36,824 nt of DNA from an uncultured Isosphaeraceae bacterium (lineage in GTDB: Bacteria > Planctomycetota > Planctomycetia > Isosphaerales > Isosphaeraceae). This document shows positions 8,392-16,569 of this stretch, in pieces. The DNA lies in assembly GCA_937858365.1 (NCBI GenBank), contig CALLYK010000027.1, forward strand, positions 1 to 36,824, read 5' to 3'. The notes below the pieces were generated by a model. It was not told where the DNA came from, searched no databases, and saw nothing but the letters and a program-made list of their open reading frames with translations. Both the position numbers and the translations under genes were made by a program. Within the stretch, counting starts at the first letter, position 1. Each line of letters starts with the position of its first letter.

Positions 8392-9774
8392 ATGTACGAG
8401 CTCATCGTGATCGGCGGTGGCCCCGGCGCCCTGGACTTGGCCATCGGGGGCGCCGCCCTGGGAGCGCGCGTCGGGCTTGTCGAACCGGGTCCGGCAGGAT
8501 CGACGCCAAGCCCCGATGGGGTCGAACTGCGCGCCCTCGCCGACGCGGCGCGCCTCGCCCGTGACGCTCGAAACGCGTCGGACCTCGGGATTCACGTCGG
8601 CGATGTTCGGGTCGATGGCGCGGCCCTCATGGACCACGTTCGGCGCGAGGTCAAACGCGACGGCGAAGGTCGCACGCGAGACGCGCTGAAGGCCCTTGGC
8701 GTTGATCGGTTCGAGGGGTCGGCCGTCTTTGAGGCATACGACACGATCGTCCTGGATCGGCGGCAACGCTTATGCGCGCGTCACTTCGCGATCGCGACGC
8801 GCGCCCGACCATACGTCCCCCAGGTCGCGGGTTTGGACTCCGTCCCATACCTCACGTCGGAAACGGTCTGGGGCCTGACCGAGGTCCCCGAGGACCTGCT
8901 GATTTGCGGGCAAGGCGCCGAAGCGGTCCTCTTCGCCCAGGCGTTCGCGCGACTCGGGTCCAAGGTCACCATCCTCGCCGCCGCGGGACCCTTGGCCGAT
9001 TTCGACCCGGACATGCTCCAGCGCCTGGAGGCGGGGCTTTCGCGTGAAGGGGTCGTCATTCTTCGCCATGCCGAATGGGCGAGGGCCGACCGTCGCGACG
9101 GCAAAGTGGCGGTGCGGTTCCGAACGACGGAAGGCGGCGACCCCTTCGAAGCGGTTCGCTCGCGGCTCCTCATCGCCCAGGGCAAACGGCCGGCGATCGA
9201 CAACCTCGGACTCGAAGCCATCGGGGTGCGCTTGGACGCCCATGGCGGGATCGAGGTCCATGAGCGGCTGAACACGAGGTTGCGAAACGTCTTCGCGTTC
9301 GGCGAAGCTCTGGGGCGGACCCCGTGCGGTGGGGCGGTCATGGCCCAGGTTCGGGTCGTGCTCGAGAACATCCTGTTGGGGGCTTCCCGCTCCTACAGCG
9401 AGCACGCGGTCGCGCGCCTTTTGCCTGCCGACCCCGAGGTCGCCGAAGTGGGGCCGATCGAGGGACCCGATGCACTCAAGGCCGCGTCGCACGTCTTCGA
9501 GACACGCTTCGGCGGCTTCGCTAAGGTCTGGCTCGGCCCTGGCGGCAAGGTCCAGGCCGCATCGATGATCGGTCGAGGCGCCGGTGCGTTTATCGAGGAT
9601 TGCGCCCTGGGGATCGCCAACGACCTAAGTCTGGTAGACCTGGCGGTGCCGGTGCGTCACGAACCAGCGGAAGCGGCGATGATCAACGGGATGGCCCTTC
9701 ATCAGAGGGCCCGTCGCGGCTCGCTCAGGCGAACGGCCATACGAGCCATTCAAGGCTTCGTGGAAAGGGACTGA
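8392..9774 (+). CDS. Lipoamide-dehydrogenase-like flavoprotein lacking the redox cysteines
   Basis: A 460-residue protein with the fold of class I pyridine nucleotide-disulfide oxidoreductases: N-terminal FAD motif GGGPGA (8-13), a second dinucleotide motif around 170-195 (LLICGQGAEAVLF), an ATG-like SR-type strand, the second FAD contact VFAFGEALG, and a C-terminal dimerisation domain (about 345-455). Where the family has G-G-T-C-x4-C, this protein reads GSTPSPDGVEL, so both cysteines are replaced (Pro39 and Val44). It therefore cannot carry out normal dithiol chemistry; it may be an NAD(P)H-flavin enzyme or a binding protein. The ATG at 8392 follows GAGGGGAGAGG; an upstream ATG at 8365 is in frame but has no such site. 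Substrate unknown. Confidence 0.8.
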   Translation: MYELIVIGGGPGALDLAIGGAALGARVGLVEPGPAGSTPSPDGVELRALADAARLARDARNASDLGIHVGDVRVDGAALMDHVRREVKRDGEGRTRDALKALGVDRFEGSAVFEAYDTIVLDRRQRLCARHFAIATRARPYVPQVAGLDSVPYLTSETVWGLTEVPEDLLICGQGAEAVLFAQAFARLGSKVTILAAAGPLADFDPDMLQRLEAGLSREGVVILRHAEWARADRRDGKVAVRFRTTEGGDPFEAVRSRLLIAQGKRPAIDNLGLEAIGVRLDAHGGIEVHERLNTRLRNVFAFGEALGRTPCGGAVMAQVRVVLENILLGASRSYSEHAVARLLPADPEVAEVGPIEGPDALKAASHVFETRFGGFAKVWLGPGGKVQAASMIGRGAGAFIEDCALGIANDLSLVDLAVPVRHEPAEAAMINGMALHQRARRGSLRRTAIRAIQGFVERD

Positions 9775-9803
9775 TCTCGGGCCCGTTTGCATGTGAGAGA
9801 TGA

Positions 9804-10823
9804 TCAGGGCGATCTTTGTTGTTGCTCTGTCCCGCCGTCGGCGCGCACGGGGGAGACGAACCCCTCGGGCTTGATGGCGAGGAGGGAGCAGTCGGCCTTG
9901 GCGAGGACGGTCTCGGCCGTATTGCCGATCACGTAGCCGGCGATCCCCGTTCGGGCCACGGTCCCCATGACGAGTAGGTCGATCTGCTGGTCCGCGAGAA
10001 GGTGCGCGATCGCGTCGGCCGGGTGCCCCTTGCTGAAGTGGGGATGAACGGGCACCTCGCGCGTTGAGAACGGCGTCACCAGGGTGTCGAAGCGCGCGCG
10101 GGCCTCGGCGGCGATGCTCTGGACATAAGCCTCGACCTCCGCTTGTTCGGCGTGAGGATTGCGACGCAATCGTTCCTCACCGGGCACGCGCCAGGCGTGG
10201 ACCACGTGGACCTCGCCCCCTTCGAGCGAGGCGGCCCAGAGTGCGAGTTCCATGATCCGCTGGTTCAAGGCGTTTTCCCGCTTGGGGCAGCTATCCACGG
10301 CCGAGTCCGCCTGGGAGTCGATCCCGAATGGGTCGTATTCTTCGTCCTCGGAACGAGGGTTCACCGCGGCCAGCACCCGCTTGATGCGCACTCCCCCCGC
10401 GACGGCCGGCCGAACGATCCAGACGGGACACGGACAACTCCGGAGCAATCGCAAGTCGGGCGTGCCGAGTTCGCCGGGATGCTCGGCCTCGGCCTCTTTC
10501 AGTAAGAGGTCATGGCCCTTGCTGATGACCGTGCGGGTGACCTCCAAGGACCGCTTGCCACGCAAGACCGTGCTGGACGCACGCAGGCCACGGTCGAGGA
10601 GCGACCTGGCCAGCGCGTCGAGCCGTTCCTTGAGGTCCAGCATCTGCGCTTCCTCGATGCTCGCGGTGCCTCCCAGGACCCGCGAATACCAGGGCATCGC
10701 CTCGACGACGTGAATGAGGTCCACCTGCGCGTCGCGCCCGGCCACTTTCCCAACGAGGTCCAGGACCGGCTGATCGGGCCGCTCGGGATTGATATACGCC
10801 AGCACCTTCTGGAACAGGACCAT
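9804..10823 (-). CDS. Tandem universal stress protein (UspE-like)
   Basis: A 339-residue cytoplasmic protein of two Usp domains. The first (about 1-150) starts FQKVLAYINPE and lacks an obvious ATP motif; the second (about 155-325) starts IKRVLAAVNP and ends with MGTVARTGIAGYVIGNTAE and LLAIKP, which closely resembles the C-terminal half of E. coli UspE. Such proteins usually bind nucleotides and respond to stress, but the target is rarely known. The second domain carries a roughly 30-residue insert rich in Asp, Glu and Ser after its first strand. I use the ATG at 10823 (GAGG nine bases upstream); the frame extends further upstream without Usp similarity and runs into the divergent vWA gene. 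Confidence 0.85.
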   Translation of the reverse strand: MVLFQKVLAYINPERPDQPVLDLVGKVAGRDAQVDLIHVVEAMPWYSRVLGGTASIEEAQMLDLKERLDALARSLLDRGLRASSTVLRGKRSLEVTRTVISKGHDLLLKEAEAEHPGELGTPDLRLLRSCPCPVWIVRPAVAGGVRIKRVLAAVNPRSEDEEYDPFGIDSQADSAVDSCPKRENALNQRIMELALWAASLEGGEVHVVHAWRVPGEERLRRNPHAEQAEVEAYVQSIAAEARARFDTLVTPFSTREVPVHPHFSKGHPADAIAHLLADQQIDLLVMGTVARTGIAGYVIGNTAETVLAKADCSLLAIKPEGFVSPVRADGGTEQQQRSP

Positions 10824-10995
10824 GATCATGGGCCTCGACGAAATCGACCTGAGTCGGGACGACCCTTCATCGCATCTTCGTTGGTCGCGGCAGACCGCAC
10901 AAGACCGCCGCGGCGAACGTCTCTGAACAAGACGGTTGCGGCAGGGCCGCGCAGTGGACATGCTGGACACAAGGCCCCGCGCGGGAGGAAGACGC

Positions 10996-12822
10996 ATGAC
11001 GCCCCGAAAATGGACCGAATACCTGGAGACCTTCTCGCGACGCCTCGACGGGGCCCTGGGACAACTCCCGGAGCGCTGGCGCAAGCCCCTCTATTTTGGC
11101 ACCTGGGGGGCGATCGGTTGTTTTCTCGGGGCCCTCTTGTTCGGGGAGTTGGCGCTCGCCTTGCTCATGCCCGGTCCTCCCAAGAAACCCGAGGTGGACG
11201 TGGTCTTCGTGCTCGACGTTACGTCGAGCATGCAGCCGTCGATCGACGGCGTGGCGCAAGGCGTTCGCGACTTCGCCAAGGCCCTCGGTGGTAAGAACGA
11301 ACTCGACTCGCGCATCGGCCTGGTCGCTTTCCGCGACCGGGTCGTGGGTGAGGAAGCGCGCGTCCTCGATTTTAGCGGGTCGCCGCTCACTTCGGACGTG
11401 GAGCGCTTCCGCGGCGAGGTCGCCAAACTGCGGGCCCAGGGGGGTGACGACTTCCCCGAAACGTCGCTCGATGGGATCGACAAGGCGTGTTCCTTGCCGT
11501 TTCGTCCGGCGGCGACCAAGGCCCTGGTGCTGATCACCGATGCGCCGCCCAAGTTGCCCGATGGCCTGTTCCACAAGGTCGCGGACATCCAACCCGTGAT
11601 CGCCAAGGCGGGCGTGAAGCAGGTCCACCTGGTCGTCCGAGAAAACCAACGAGCCATCTACGCACCTGTCCAGGAAGGCGTGGTCGGGCAGTTCTTCGCC
11701 CTCGAACGAGCGGCCCGACCAGGCGGTTTCGATGACATCCTTCCCGACCTTGGCCGTGAGATCGCCGAAGAGGCAATCCGAGGCCTGCAATCCGGCCGCC
11801 AAGTGGGGCGGTCGTCATTCTGGCCGCTCCTGTTCGCGATCGGTGTCTGGACAAGCACGCTGGCCCTGGGTCTGGCCTGGGCCTTGATCGTCGCTCAGAA
11901 CGTCTATCTCAAGCGGGGGCCGCTGTCGGTCGACGACGGCCTAAAGGGGGGCCTCAGCGGTCTCGCGGCCGGATTCGTCGCCGGGGGCGCGGGACAGTTC
12001 CTTTATCAGGTCGTCCCTTATCGTCCCTTTCAACTGGCGGGCTGGGCGCTCTTAGGTTGCCTGGTGGGGACCGGCATGGCCTTCTTCGTCCCCAACCTCG
12101 ATCGCAAAAAGGCCCTTCAAGCCGGCGCGATCGGCGGCGCCGTGGGTTGCCTTGGGTTCCTTCTCGCCGCTTTCGTCTTGGGCGACTTCGCGGGTCGAGT
12201 CGTCGGGGCGGCCGTCTTGGGACTGGCGATCGGTTTGATGGTCGGCCTGGTGGAAACGGCCTTCCGAGAGGCCTGGCTCGAAGTGGCCTACGGACCCGAC
12301 GGCAAGGAAAAACGGGCCGTGAGTTTGGGGCCCGTGCCCGTGACGGTCGGCAGCGCCCGAGACTGCAAGGTCTGGGCGCGCGACGCCGAGCCCGTCGCCT
12401 TCCGCTACAAATACGAGGCCGGCAAAGTGACCTGCGAAGACGTCGCGGCGAAGAAGGCCGACCTCATGGGCGAAGGAGACCAGCGCTCGGCGGGCCTGGT
12501 CAAACTGACGGTCCACCTGACGAAGAAGCCGGGCGGGGCCGGGGCCGCCCCCGCGACGGGAAGCGAAGCGAAACCCAAGCCGGCCCCCGCGCCACCGGCA
12601 TCGACGCCGAGTACGACTCGCGCGGCCGGACCTCCTGGACCCATCAAAACCGCGCCGCCCGCGAAGGCGCCGGTGGTGCCCGGTTCAATCGTTCAGGCGA
12701 CACGTTCCGAGCCGACCCCGGCGCGGGAGCCGCTTGTCCCGATGCCTCCCAAGCCGCCGGTCACCCGACCCGTCGCGCCGCCGCCGCCGAAGTCGCCAGG
12801 ACCACCCGGCGCCAAGCGTTAG
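10996..12822 (+). CDS. vWA-domain membrane protein with C-terminal FHA-like region
   Basis: A 608-residue protein. One membrane segment lies at about 35-58, then a vWA domain at about 67-265 with metal-site residues DVTSS (74-78), a Thr near 157 and TD at 181-182. Four or more glycine-rich hydrophobic segments follow (about 275-300, 318-340, 347-366 and 372-420), then a soluble region (about 425-510) beginning LGPVPVTVGS that looks like a degenerate FHA fold without the usual Ser-Arg/His, and a Pro-Ala-rich tail to the end. It probably displays an adhesion or scaffold domain on the membrane. The ATG at 10996 has GGGAGGAA just upstream. It is divergent from the Usp gene. I do not recognise a named family. 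Confidence 0.75.
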   Translation: MTPRKWTEYLETFSRRLDGALGQLPERWRKPLYFGTWGAIGCFLGALLFGELALALLMPGPPKKPEVDVVFVLDVTSSMQPSIDGVAQGVRDFAKALGGKNELDSRIGLVAFRDRVVGEEARVLDFSGSPLTSDVERFRGEVAKLRAQGGDDFPETSLDGIDKACSLPFRPAATKALVLITDAPPKLPDGLFHKVADIQPVIAKAGVKQVHLVVRENQRAIYAPVQEGVVGQFFALERAARPGGFDDILPDLGREIAEEAIRGLQSGRQVGRSSFWPLLFAIGVWTSTLALGLAWALIVAQNVYLKRGPLSVDDGLKGGLSGLAAGFVAGGAGQFLYQVVPYRPFQLAGWALLGCLVGTGMAFFVPNLDRKKALQAGAIGGAVGCLGFLLAAFVLGDFAGRVVGAAVLGLAIGLMVGLVETAFREAWLEVAYGPDGKEKRAVSLGPVPVTVGSARDCKVWARDAEPVAFRYKYEAGKVTCEDVAAKKADLMGEGDQRSAGLVKLTVHLTKKPGGAGAAPATGSEAKPKPAPAPPASTPSTTRAAGPPGPIKTAPPAKAPVVPGSIVQATRSEPTPAREPLVPMPPKPPVTRPVAPPPPKSPGPPGAKR

Positions 12823-12851
12823 AGCGGTTCACGATTGGGTCGTCCTATTCT

Positions 12852-12866
12852 TCGAGGAATCCTCGA
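12852..12866. terminator. Possible hairpin after the vWA gene
   Basis: TCGAGG-AAT-CCTCGA forms a perfect six-base-pair stem 30 bases past the vWA stop. No U-tract follows, so it is at best a weak or factor-dependent terminator. The rest of the 200-base gap to 13022 shows nothing recognisable. Confidence 0.25.
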
Positions 12867-13022
12867 CGGGACCTTTCGATGCGCCGAGGTAAGTTCCCTC
12901 GAGCCCAGGAAACGGGGAGGCAGCTCGTTTCGCGTCCCCCCCGGACAACGACTCGCGTCCCCCATTCCGTCCGTGAAACGTGTGGAAGATCGGGCCGCTC
13001 CGGTCCATGTCCTTTCGTTGGT

Positions 13023-13628
13023 TCATCGCACGTCGAATTCGAGCGAGCGAGCGGCCAATCGTTCATATAAAGAGTCTTCACGGGAGGGACCGTCGCCGAC
13101 CTGAATCCGAACCCAGGCCAGGTATTTCCCCTTGGGAAGTTGCGTGGGGTACGTGAACGAATAGGTACCGCCCTTGTTCGCCGCCACGGCGTAGTCGGCC
13201 ACTCGCGGGGTGCGGAAGACGACCGGCGGGCCCGTCGCGCCCGGCGTGAGTCCCGGTAGTTGCAGGTCCCGGTCCTCGCCGAACGGATAGACGATCAACT
13301 CGTAAATGAAGAAACGGTGGTCCCTCGGCTGCAAGACGACCTGGGACTCGATCGTCTGCCCGCCGCCGGCCCGGGTCTTGACCTCGACCTTGGGCACCGA
13401 ATAGCCGAGTCCTTCGATCGCGGTGCCATCCGGGTTGAGCTTCTGGGATTCGCGTTTGGTGATTTGCGGGCCGGATGCCTGTTGACCCCGGACGACGCTC
13501 GCGTCCAGGACCAGAGGGACAACCGACGCCGCGAGGAGGACTGACAACGACGCTTGACGCTTCATCGAGATGGCCTCCGAAAACGAGAGAGAATTGACGT
13601 GACCACTATCCATCTTAATCCGAGTCAT
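13023..13628 (-). CDS. Secreted protein of unknown function
   Basis: The mature part (about 150 residues) begins after a clear signal peptide (basic MKRQ, hydrophobic LSVLLAASVVPLVL, cleavage probably after VVRG or GQQA) and is rich in predicted beta strands with segments such as FIYELIVYPFG and GTYSFTYPTQLPKG, suggesting a small beta-sandwich exported to the periplasm or surface. I do not recognise the family. Two starts are plausible: ATG at 13628 with AGGAGG nine bases upstream (201 residues, a 21-residue extension before the signal peptide), and ATG at 13565 with GGAGG eight bases upstream (180 residues, a conventional signal peptide). The second fits export better; the first fits the strongest ribosome site. 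Confidence 0.65.
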   Translation of the reverse strand: MTRIKMDSGHVNSLSFSEAISMKRQASLSVLLAASVVPLVLDASVVRGQQASGPQITKRESQKLNPDGTAIEGLGYSVPKVEVKTRAGGGQTIESQVVLQPRDHRFFIYELIVYPFGEDRDLQLPGLTPGATGPPVVFRTPRVADYAVAANKGGTYSFTYPTQLPKGKYLAWVRIQVGDGPSREDSLYERLAARSLEFDVR

Positions 13629-13708
13629 GAGTAAGTTCCTCCTAGTTGACACACCGAACGTTGTCCCGCAAGGACCGATCTCGGGCCGGCGGGACGGAGT
13701 GCAAATCA

Positions 13709-13718
13709 AATTGCAATT
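13709..13718. promoter_or_regulatory. AT-rich palindrome, possible operator
   Basis: AATTGCAATT is a perfect 10-base palindrome in the AT-richest stretch of the window, next to a run of nine A. It partly overlaps the candidate -10 element at 13716-13721, so a bound repressor could block transcription of the secreted-protein gene. Confidence 0.25.
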
Positions 13719-13742
13719 GTCGCCAAAAAAAAACCGTGTCAA
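13716..13742 (-). promoter_or_regulatory. Candidate promoter for the secreted-protein gene
   Basis: On the minus strand a perfect TTGACA (13742-13737) is followed by a T-tract-containing 15-base spacer and GACAAT (4/6, 13721-13716). The spacer is short, but the perfect -35 and AT-rich context support promoter activity about 90 bases before the ATG at 13628. Confidence 0.35.
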
Positions 13743-13837
13743 TACAGTCGCGTCATTTTCTTGAGGCCCCGGCACAAAGTTGATCTTCTTGGCGTTTCGC
13801 TCGCCACGGCGGGCCATCGACCCGAGCACATACCGCC

Positions 13838-14572
13838 CTAAAAGAAATCATCAATCGTGGGAGTGATGACCAATTCCGGCACCCTGGCCCGATCGGGGAG
13901 CTCGGCCACGAACCGCACGGCGGCGGCCACGTCCTCGGGTTGGAGGATCACTTCGCGGCGCTCTTTCGGGACCGGCACCGGCCGCGCGTCGAGGATCGGC
14001 GTTTCGACCTCTCCCGGATAGATCACGGTCGAGCGGATGCCGCGCGGGCCGTCCTCGCGACCCAGGCAAAGCCCCAGGGCGGCCTGGCCGAACTTCGACG
14101 CCGAATAGCCGGCGCCCCCCAACATGCTCGCCCGCATCCCCGAGATCGAGGCGACCTGCACCACGAGACCGCGTCCTCGCTTCCGCATCGCGGGCAAGAA
14201 GGCGTGAACAAGATGGAACGCGCCGGTGAGGTTCGTGTTGATCATCCGGTCCCAGTCTTCATGCGTGAGCACGTCCAGGGCCCGATGTCGAACGTTCGTG
14301 CCGGCATTGCAAACCAGGACGTCGAGCGCCCCCAAAGCGTCGTGGACGCGAGTCGCGAGGGCCTCGACCGCCGCGCGATCCGCGACGTCGCACGGCCCGA
14401 TGAGGGCTGATTCCTTGCGGGGACCGAGTTCGTCGCGGACCCGTTCCAGCTTCTGGCGATCGCGACCGACGAGGGCGACGACGGCCCCCGCCTCGTGAAG
14501 CGTCTTGGCGATCGCCCGGCCGATGCCGCTGCCCGCGCCCGTCACGAGCGCCTTCTGTCCTTCCAGCCCCAC
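13838..14572 (-). CDS. Short-chain dehydrogenase/reductase
   Basis: A 244-residue classical SDR. It has the cofactor motif TGAGSGIG (11-18), NAG (89-91), catalytic Asn114, Ser142, and YSASK giving Tyr156 and Lys160. Arg/Asp pattern after strand two (VGRDRQKL) suggests NADP preference. It resembles 3-oxoacyl-ACP-reductase-like enzymes, but family members act on many alcohols and ketones, so the substrate is not assignable. I start it at the GTG at 14572, with AAAAGGGG six bases upstream, because it directly precedes the first beta strand; a longer in-frame start at 14635 adds an Arg-rich stretch with no similarity. purM lies 115 bases upstream on the same strand. Confidence 0.85.
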   Translation of the reverse strand: MGLEGQKALVTGAGSGIGRAIAKTLHEAGAVVALVGRDRQKLERVRDELGPRKESALIGPCDVADRAAVEALATRVHDALGALDVLVCNAGTNVRHRALDVLTHEDWDRMINTNLTGAFHLVHAFLPAMRKRGRGLVVQVASISGMRASMLGGAGYSASKFGQAALGLCLGREDGPRGIRSTVIYPGEVETPILDARPVPVPKERREVILQPEDVAAAVRFVAELPDRARVPELVITPTIDDFF

Positions 14573-14687
14573 GACCCACCCCTTTTCCCGATTCGTCGAC
14601 CGAAGTCGCCGCGTCCGACCTGGCGGAGCGGCCAAGGGCCGATTCTAGCGGCTGGTCCATCGCTTCTCAAACCCAGAGCGGTCCGGG

Positions 14688-15788
14688 CTACGAGTGCGCG
14701 TAAGGCCCGGTCTCGGCCCAGACGACTTCGCGGTCCCCCTCCACGACCTCGCCGATCACCCACGACGGCACACCGGCCTCCCGTGTCAGGTAACGCGCGA
14801 TCGCCTCGGCATGGTACTCCGCGACGATGATCACCATGCCGATCCCCATGTTGAACACACGGTACATCTCGTCGTCCGGGATGGCCCCGGTCTTCTGGAG
14901 CCAAGTGAAGACCGGCGGGACCTGCCACCGGCGCACCAAACGCATGGCCAGGCCGTCGGGCAAGACGCGCGGGGGATTGTCGATGAGTCCGCCCCCCGTG
15001 ATGTGCGCGATCGCGTGGACGATCCGCTTCACCCGATAATGGCGATAAATGGTCTTCAAGGCCCGCACGTAAATTCGCGTGGGGGTGAGGAACTCGTCGG
15101 CGACCGTCTTGCCCAGTTCGGGCACGTGGCTTTCGGGGGTCAGACCGGCACGCTCGAAGGCGACCTTGCGCGCGAGGCTGTAGCCGTTCGAGTGCAATCC
15201 CGAGGAGGCCAGGCCGACGACTCGGTCGCCGGGCCGAACTTCCTTGCCGGTCAGGACCTGCTTGCGTTCGACCACACCGACGCAGAAACCGGCCAGGTCG
15301 TACTCCCCCGAATGATACATCTCGGGCAAGATCGCGGTCTCGCCGCCCAAGAGGGCGCACTCGGCCTCGACGCAGCCGTCGCTGATCCCCTGGACGATCT
15401 CGCGGGTCAGGTCGGTGTCGTCGCGAGGCATGGCGACGTAATCGAGAAAGAAGAGCGGCTCGGCCCCGGCGCAGAGGCAATCGTTGACCGACATGGCCAC
15501 CAGGTCGATGCCGACCGTGTGGTGTCTGCCCGTGGCGAAGGCCAATTTGAGTTTCGTCCCCACGCCGTCGGTCGAGGCGACGAGCACGGGGTCGCGATAC
15601 TTGCGCGTGAGCAAGCGCACATTGTCGTCGAGGCGGAAGAGGCCCGCGAAGCCGCCGGGCCAATCAAGCACGCGCGGCGTGTAGGTCCGGCGCAATAGGG
15701 GGGGGAGCGCGGCCATCGTGGCCTCGTACGTGTCGAGGTCCACGCCAGCGGCCTTGTAGTCGACGGGCGAGGCGGGCGGTTCAGACAT
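14688..15788 (-). CDS. purM: Phosphoribosylformylglycinamidine cyclo-ligase (AIR synthetase)
   Basis: A 366-residue enzyme that closes the imidazole ring of AIR with ATP in purine synthesis. Family landmarks are present in order: DTYEATM near the N-terminus, ASTDGVGTKLKLA (71-83), HHTVGIDLVAMSVND with the conserved Asp/Asn, CALLGGETAILP (145-156), GLASSGLHSNGYSL and HITGGGLIDNPPRVLP. Length agrees with the family. The start is the ATG at 15788; the frame continues upstream to 16151 but that part overlaps the divergent cytochrome gene and is not AIR-synthetase-like. The ribosome site is weak. No other pur genes are in the window, which is usual where purine genes are scattered. Confidence 0.95.
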   Translation of the reverse strand: MSEPPASPVDYKAAGVDLDTYEATMAALPPLLRRTYTPRVLDWPGGFAGLFRLDDNVRLLTRKYRDPVLVASTDGVGTKLKLAFATGRHHTVGIDLVAMSVNDCLCAGAEPLFFLDYVAMPRDDTDLTREIVQGISDGCVEAECALLGGETAILPEMYHSGEYDLAGFCVGVVERKQVLTGKEVRPGDRVVGLASSGLHSNGYSLARKVAFERAGLTPESHVPELGKTVADEFLTPTRIYVRALKTIYRHYRVKRIVHAIAHITGGGLIDNPPRVLPDGLAMRLVRRWQVPPVFTWLQKTGAIPDDEMYRVFNMGIGMVIIVAEYHAEAIARYLTREAGVPSWVIGEVVEGDREVVWAETGPYAHS

Positions 15789-15863
15789 GACGGGGCCAGG
15801 GCAGGGGGCTCGATCGGTGCGCACCATTCCCGTTCCAGTGTACACCACGACCAGGAGGGGCGC

Positions 15864-15893
15864 TTGATTCGGAGATGGACCCGGACGTATCCT
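15864..15893 (+). promoter_or_regulatory. Candidate promoter for the cytochrome gene
   Basis: TTGATT (4/6) and TATCCT (4/6) are separated by 18 bases. A transcript would have a leader of about 85 bases before the ATG at 15985. Confidence 0.4.
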
Positions 15894-15984
15894 GAACGTA
15901 ACTTCCAACCTGGACCGGGCGGGACCGCCGGCGCGTTCCCGCTCCCCGCCTTCGAGATCGACGACCCACCCACGGAGCCCCGCC

Positions 15985-16440
15985 ATGAATCGGAAATGGA
16001 CCGTACTTCTCGCCTCAATGGGCGTCTTCGCCCTTGTCTGTGCCTTCTCCTCGGTCACGTCCGTCGCTTCCCCCGGGGCCGACGACAGCCCTTTGCATAA
16101 GTTGATGGAGAAGGTGAACAAGACCCACAACAGCCTGAGAAACGCCGTCAAGACGCCGGTCGCCTACAAGAAGGCCGGGACGAAGCAAATCCTCGAGGAC
16201 GCTGAGGCCCTTCTGAAGCAGGCCAAGGAATCGCGCGATTTCACGGAACCGGCCAAGGAGCAGAAGAAACCGCAAAAGGAATGGACCGACGCGACCGACG
16301 TGATGATCAAGACGACGGGCGAGTTCATCGAAGTGATCAAGGCCGATAAGGGCCCCGCCGAAGCCAAGAAGGCCCTTGTGCCCGTGACCAAGAGCTGCAG
16401 CGACTGCCACGCCATCTTCCGCGTGGACGAAGACTTCTGA
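15985..16440 (+). CDS. Small cytochrome c'-like periplasmic protein
   Basis: A 151-residue protein with a signal peptide (about 1-28, ending VTSVASPGA) and a mostly helical, Lys-rich mature part. A single C-terminal haem site CSDCH (138-142) sits in the last helix, the arrangement of four-helix-bundle cytochromes c' and related c-556 types. His142 is the proximal haem ligand. It would be exported and carry covalent haem; electron transfer or small-gas binding are both possible. GGAG lies seven bases before the ATG. It is alone, divergent from purM, with 129 featureless bases after it. Confidence 0.85.
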   Translation: MNRKWTVLLASMGVFALVCAFSSVTSVASPGADDSPLHKLMEKVNKTHNSLRNAVKTPVAYKKAGTKQILEDAEALLKQAKESRDFTEPAKEQKKPQKEWTDATDVMIKTTGEFIEVIKADKGPAEAKKALVPVTKSCSDCHAIFRVDEDF

Positions 16441-16569
16441 GCATCCTCGCCGCCCGGCGATGTTCATCAACAAGTAAAGATTGGTAGCAAAGTCCTTCGT
16501 GGGCGTCGCCGAAGCGGTGCCCACGACGCACAAGAAGGTCCCCGCTCAAGTCCGTGGGTTGGAACGCCT

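Noticed and set aside
15789-16151. N-terminal extension of purM
   Set aside because: Frame stays open but overlaps the divergent cytochrome gene and its promoter, and AIR synthetases start near the DYKAAGVDLDTYE region.
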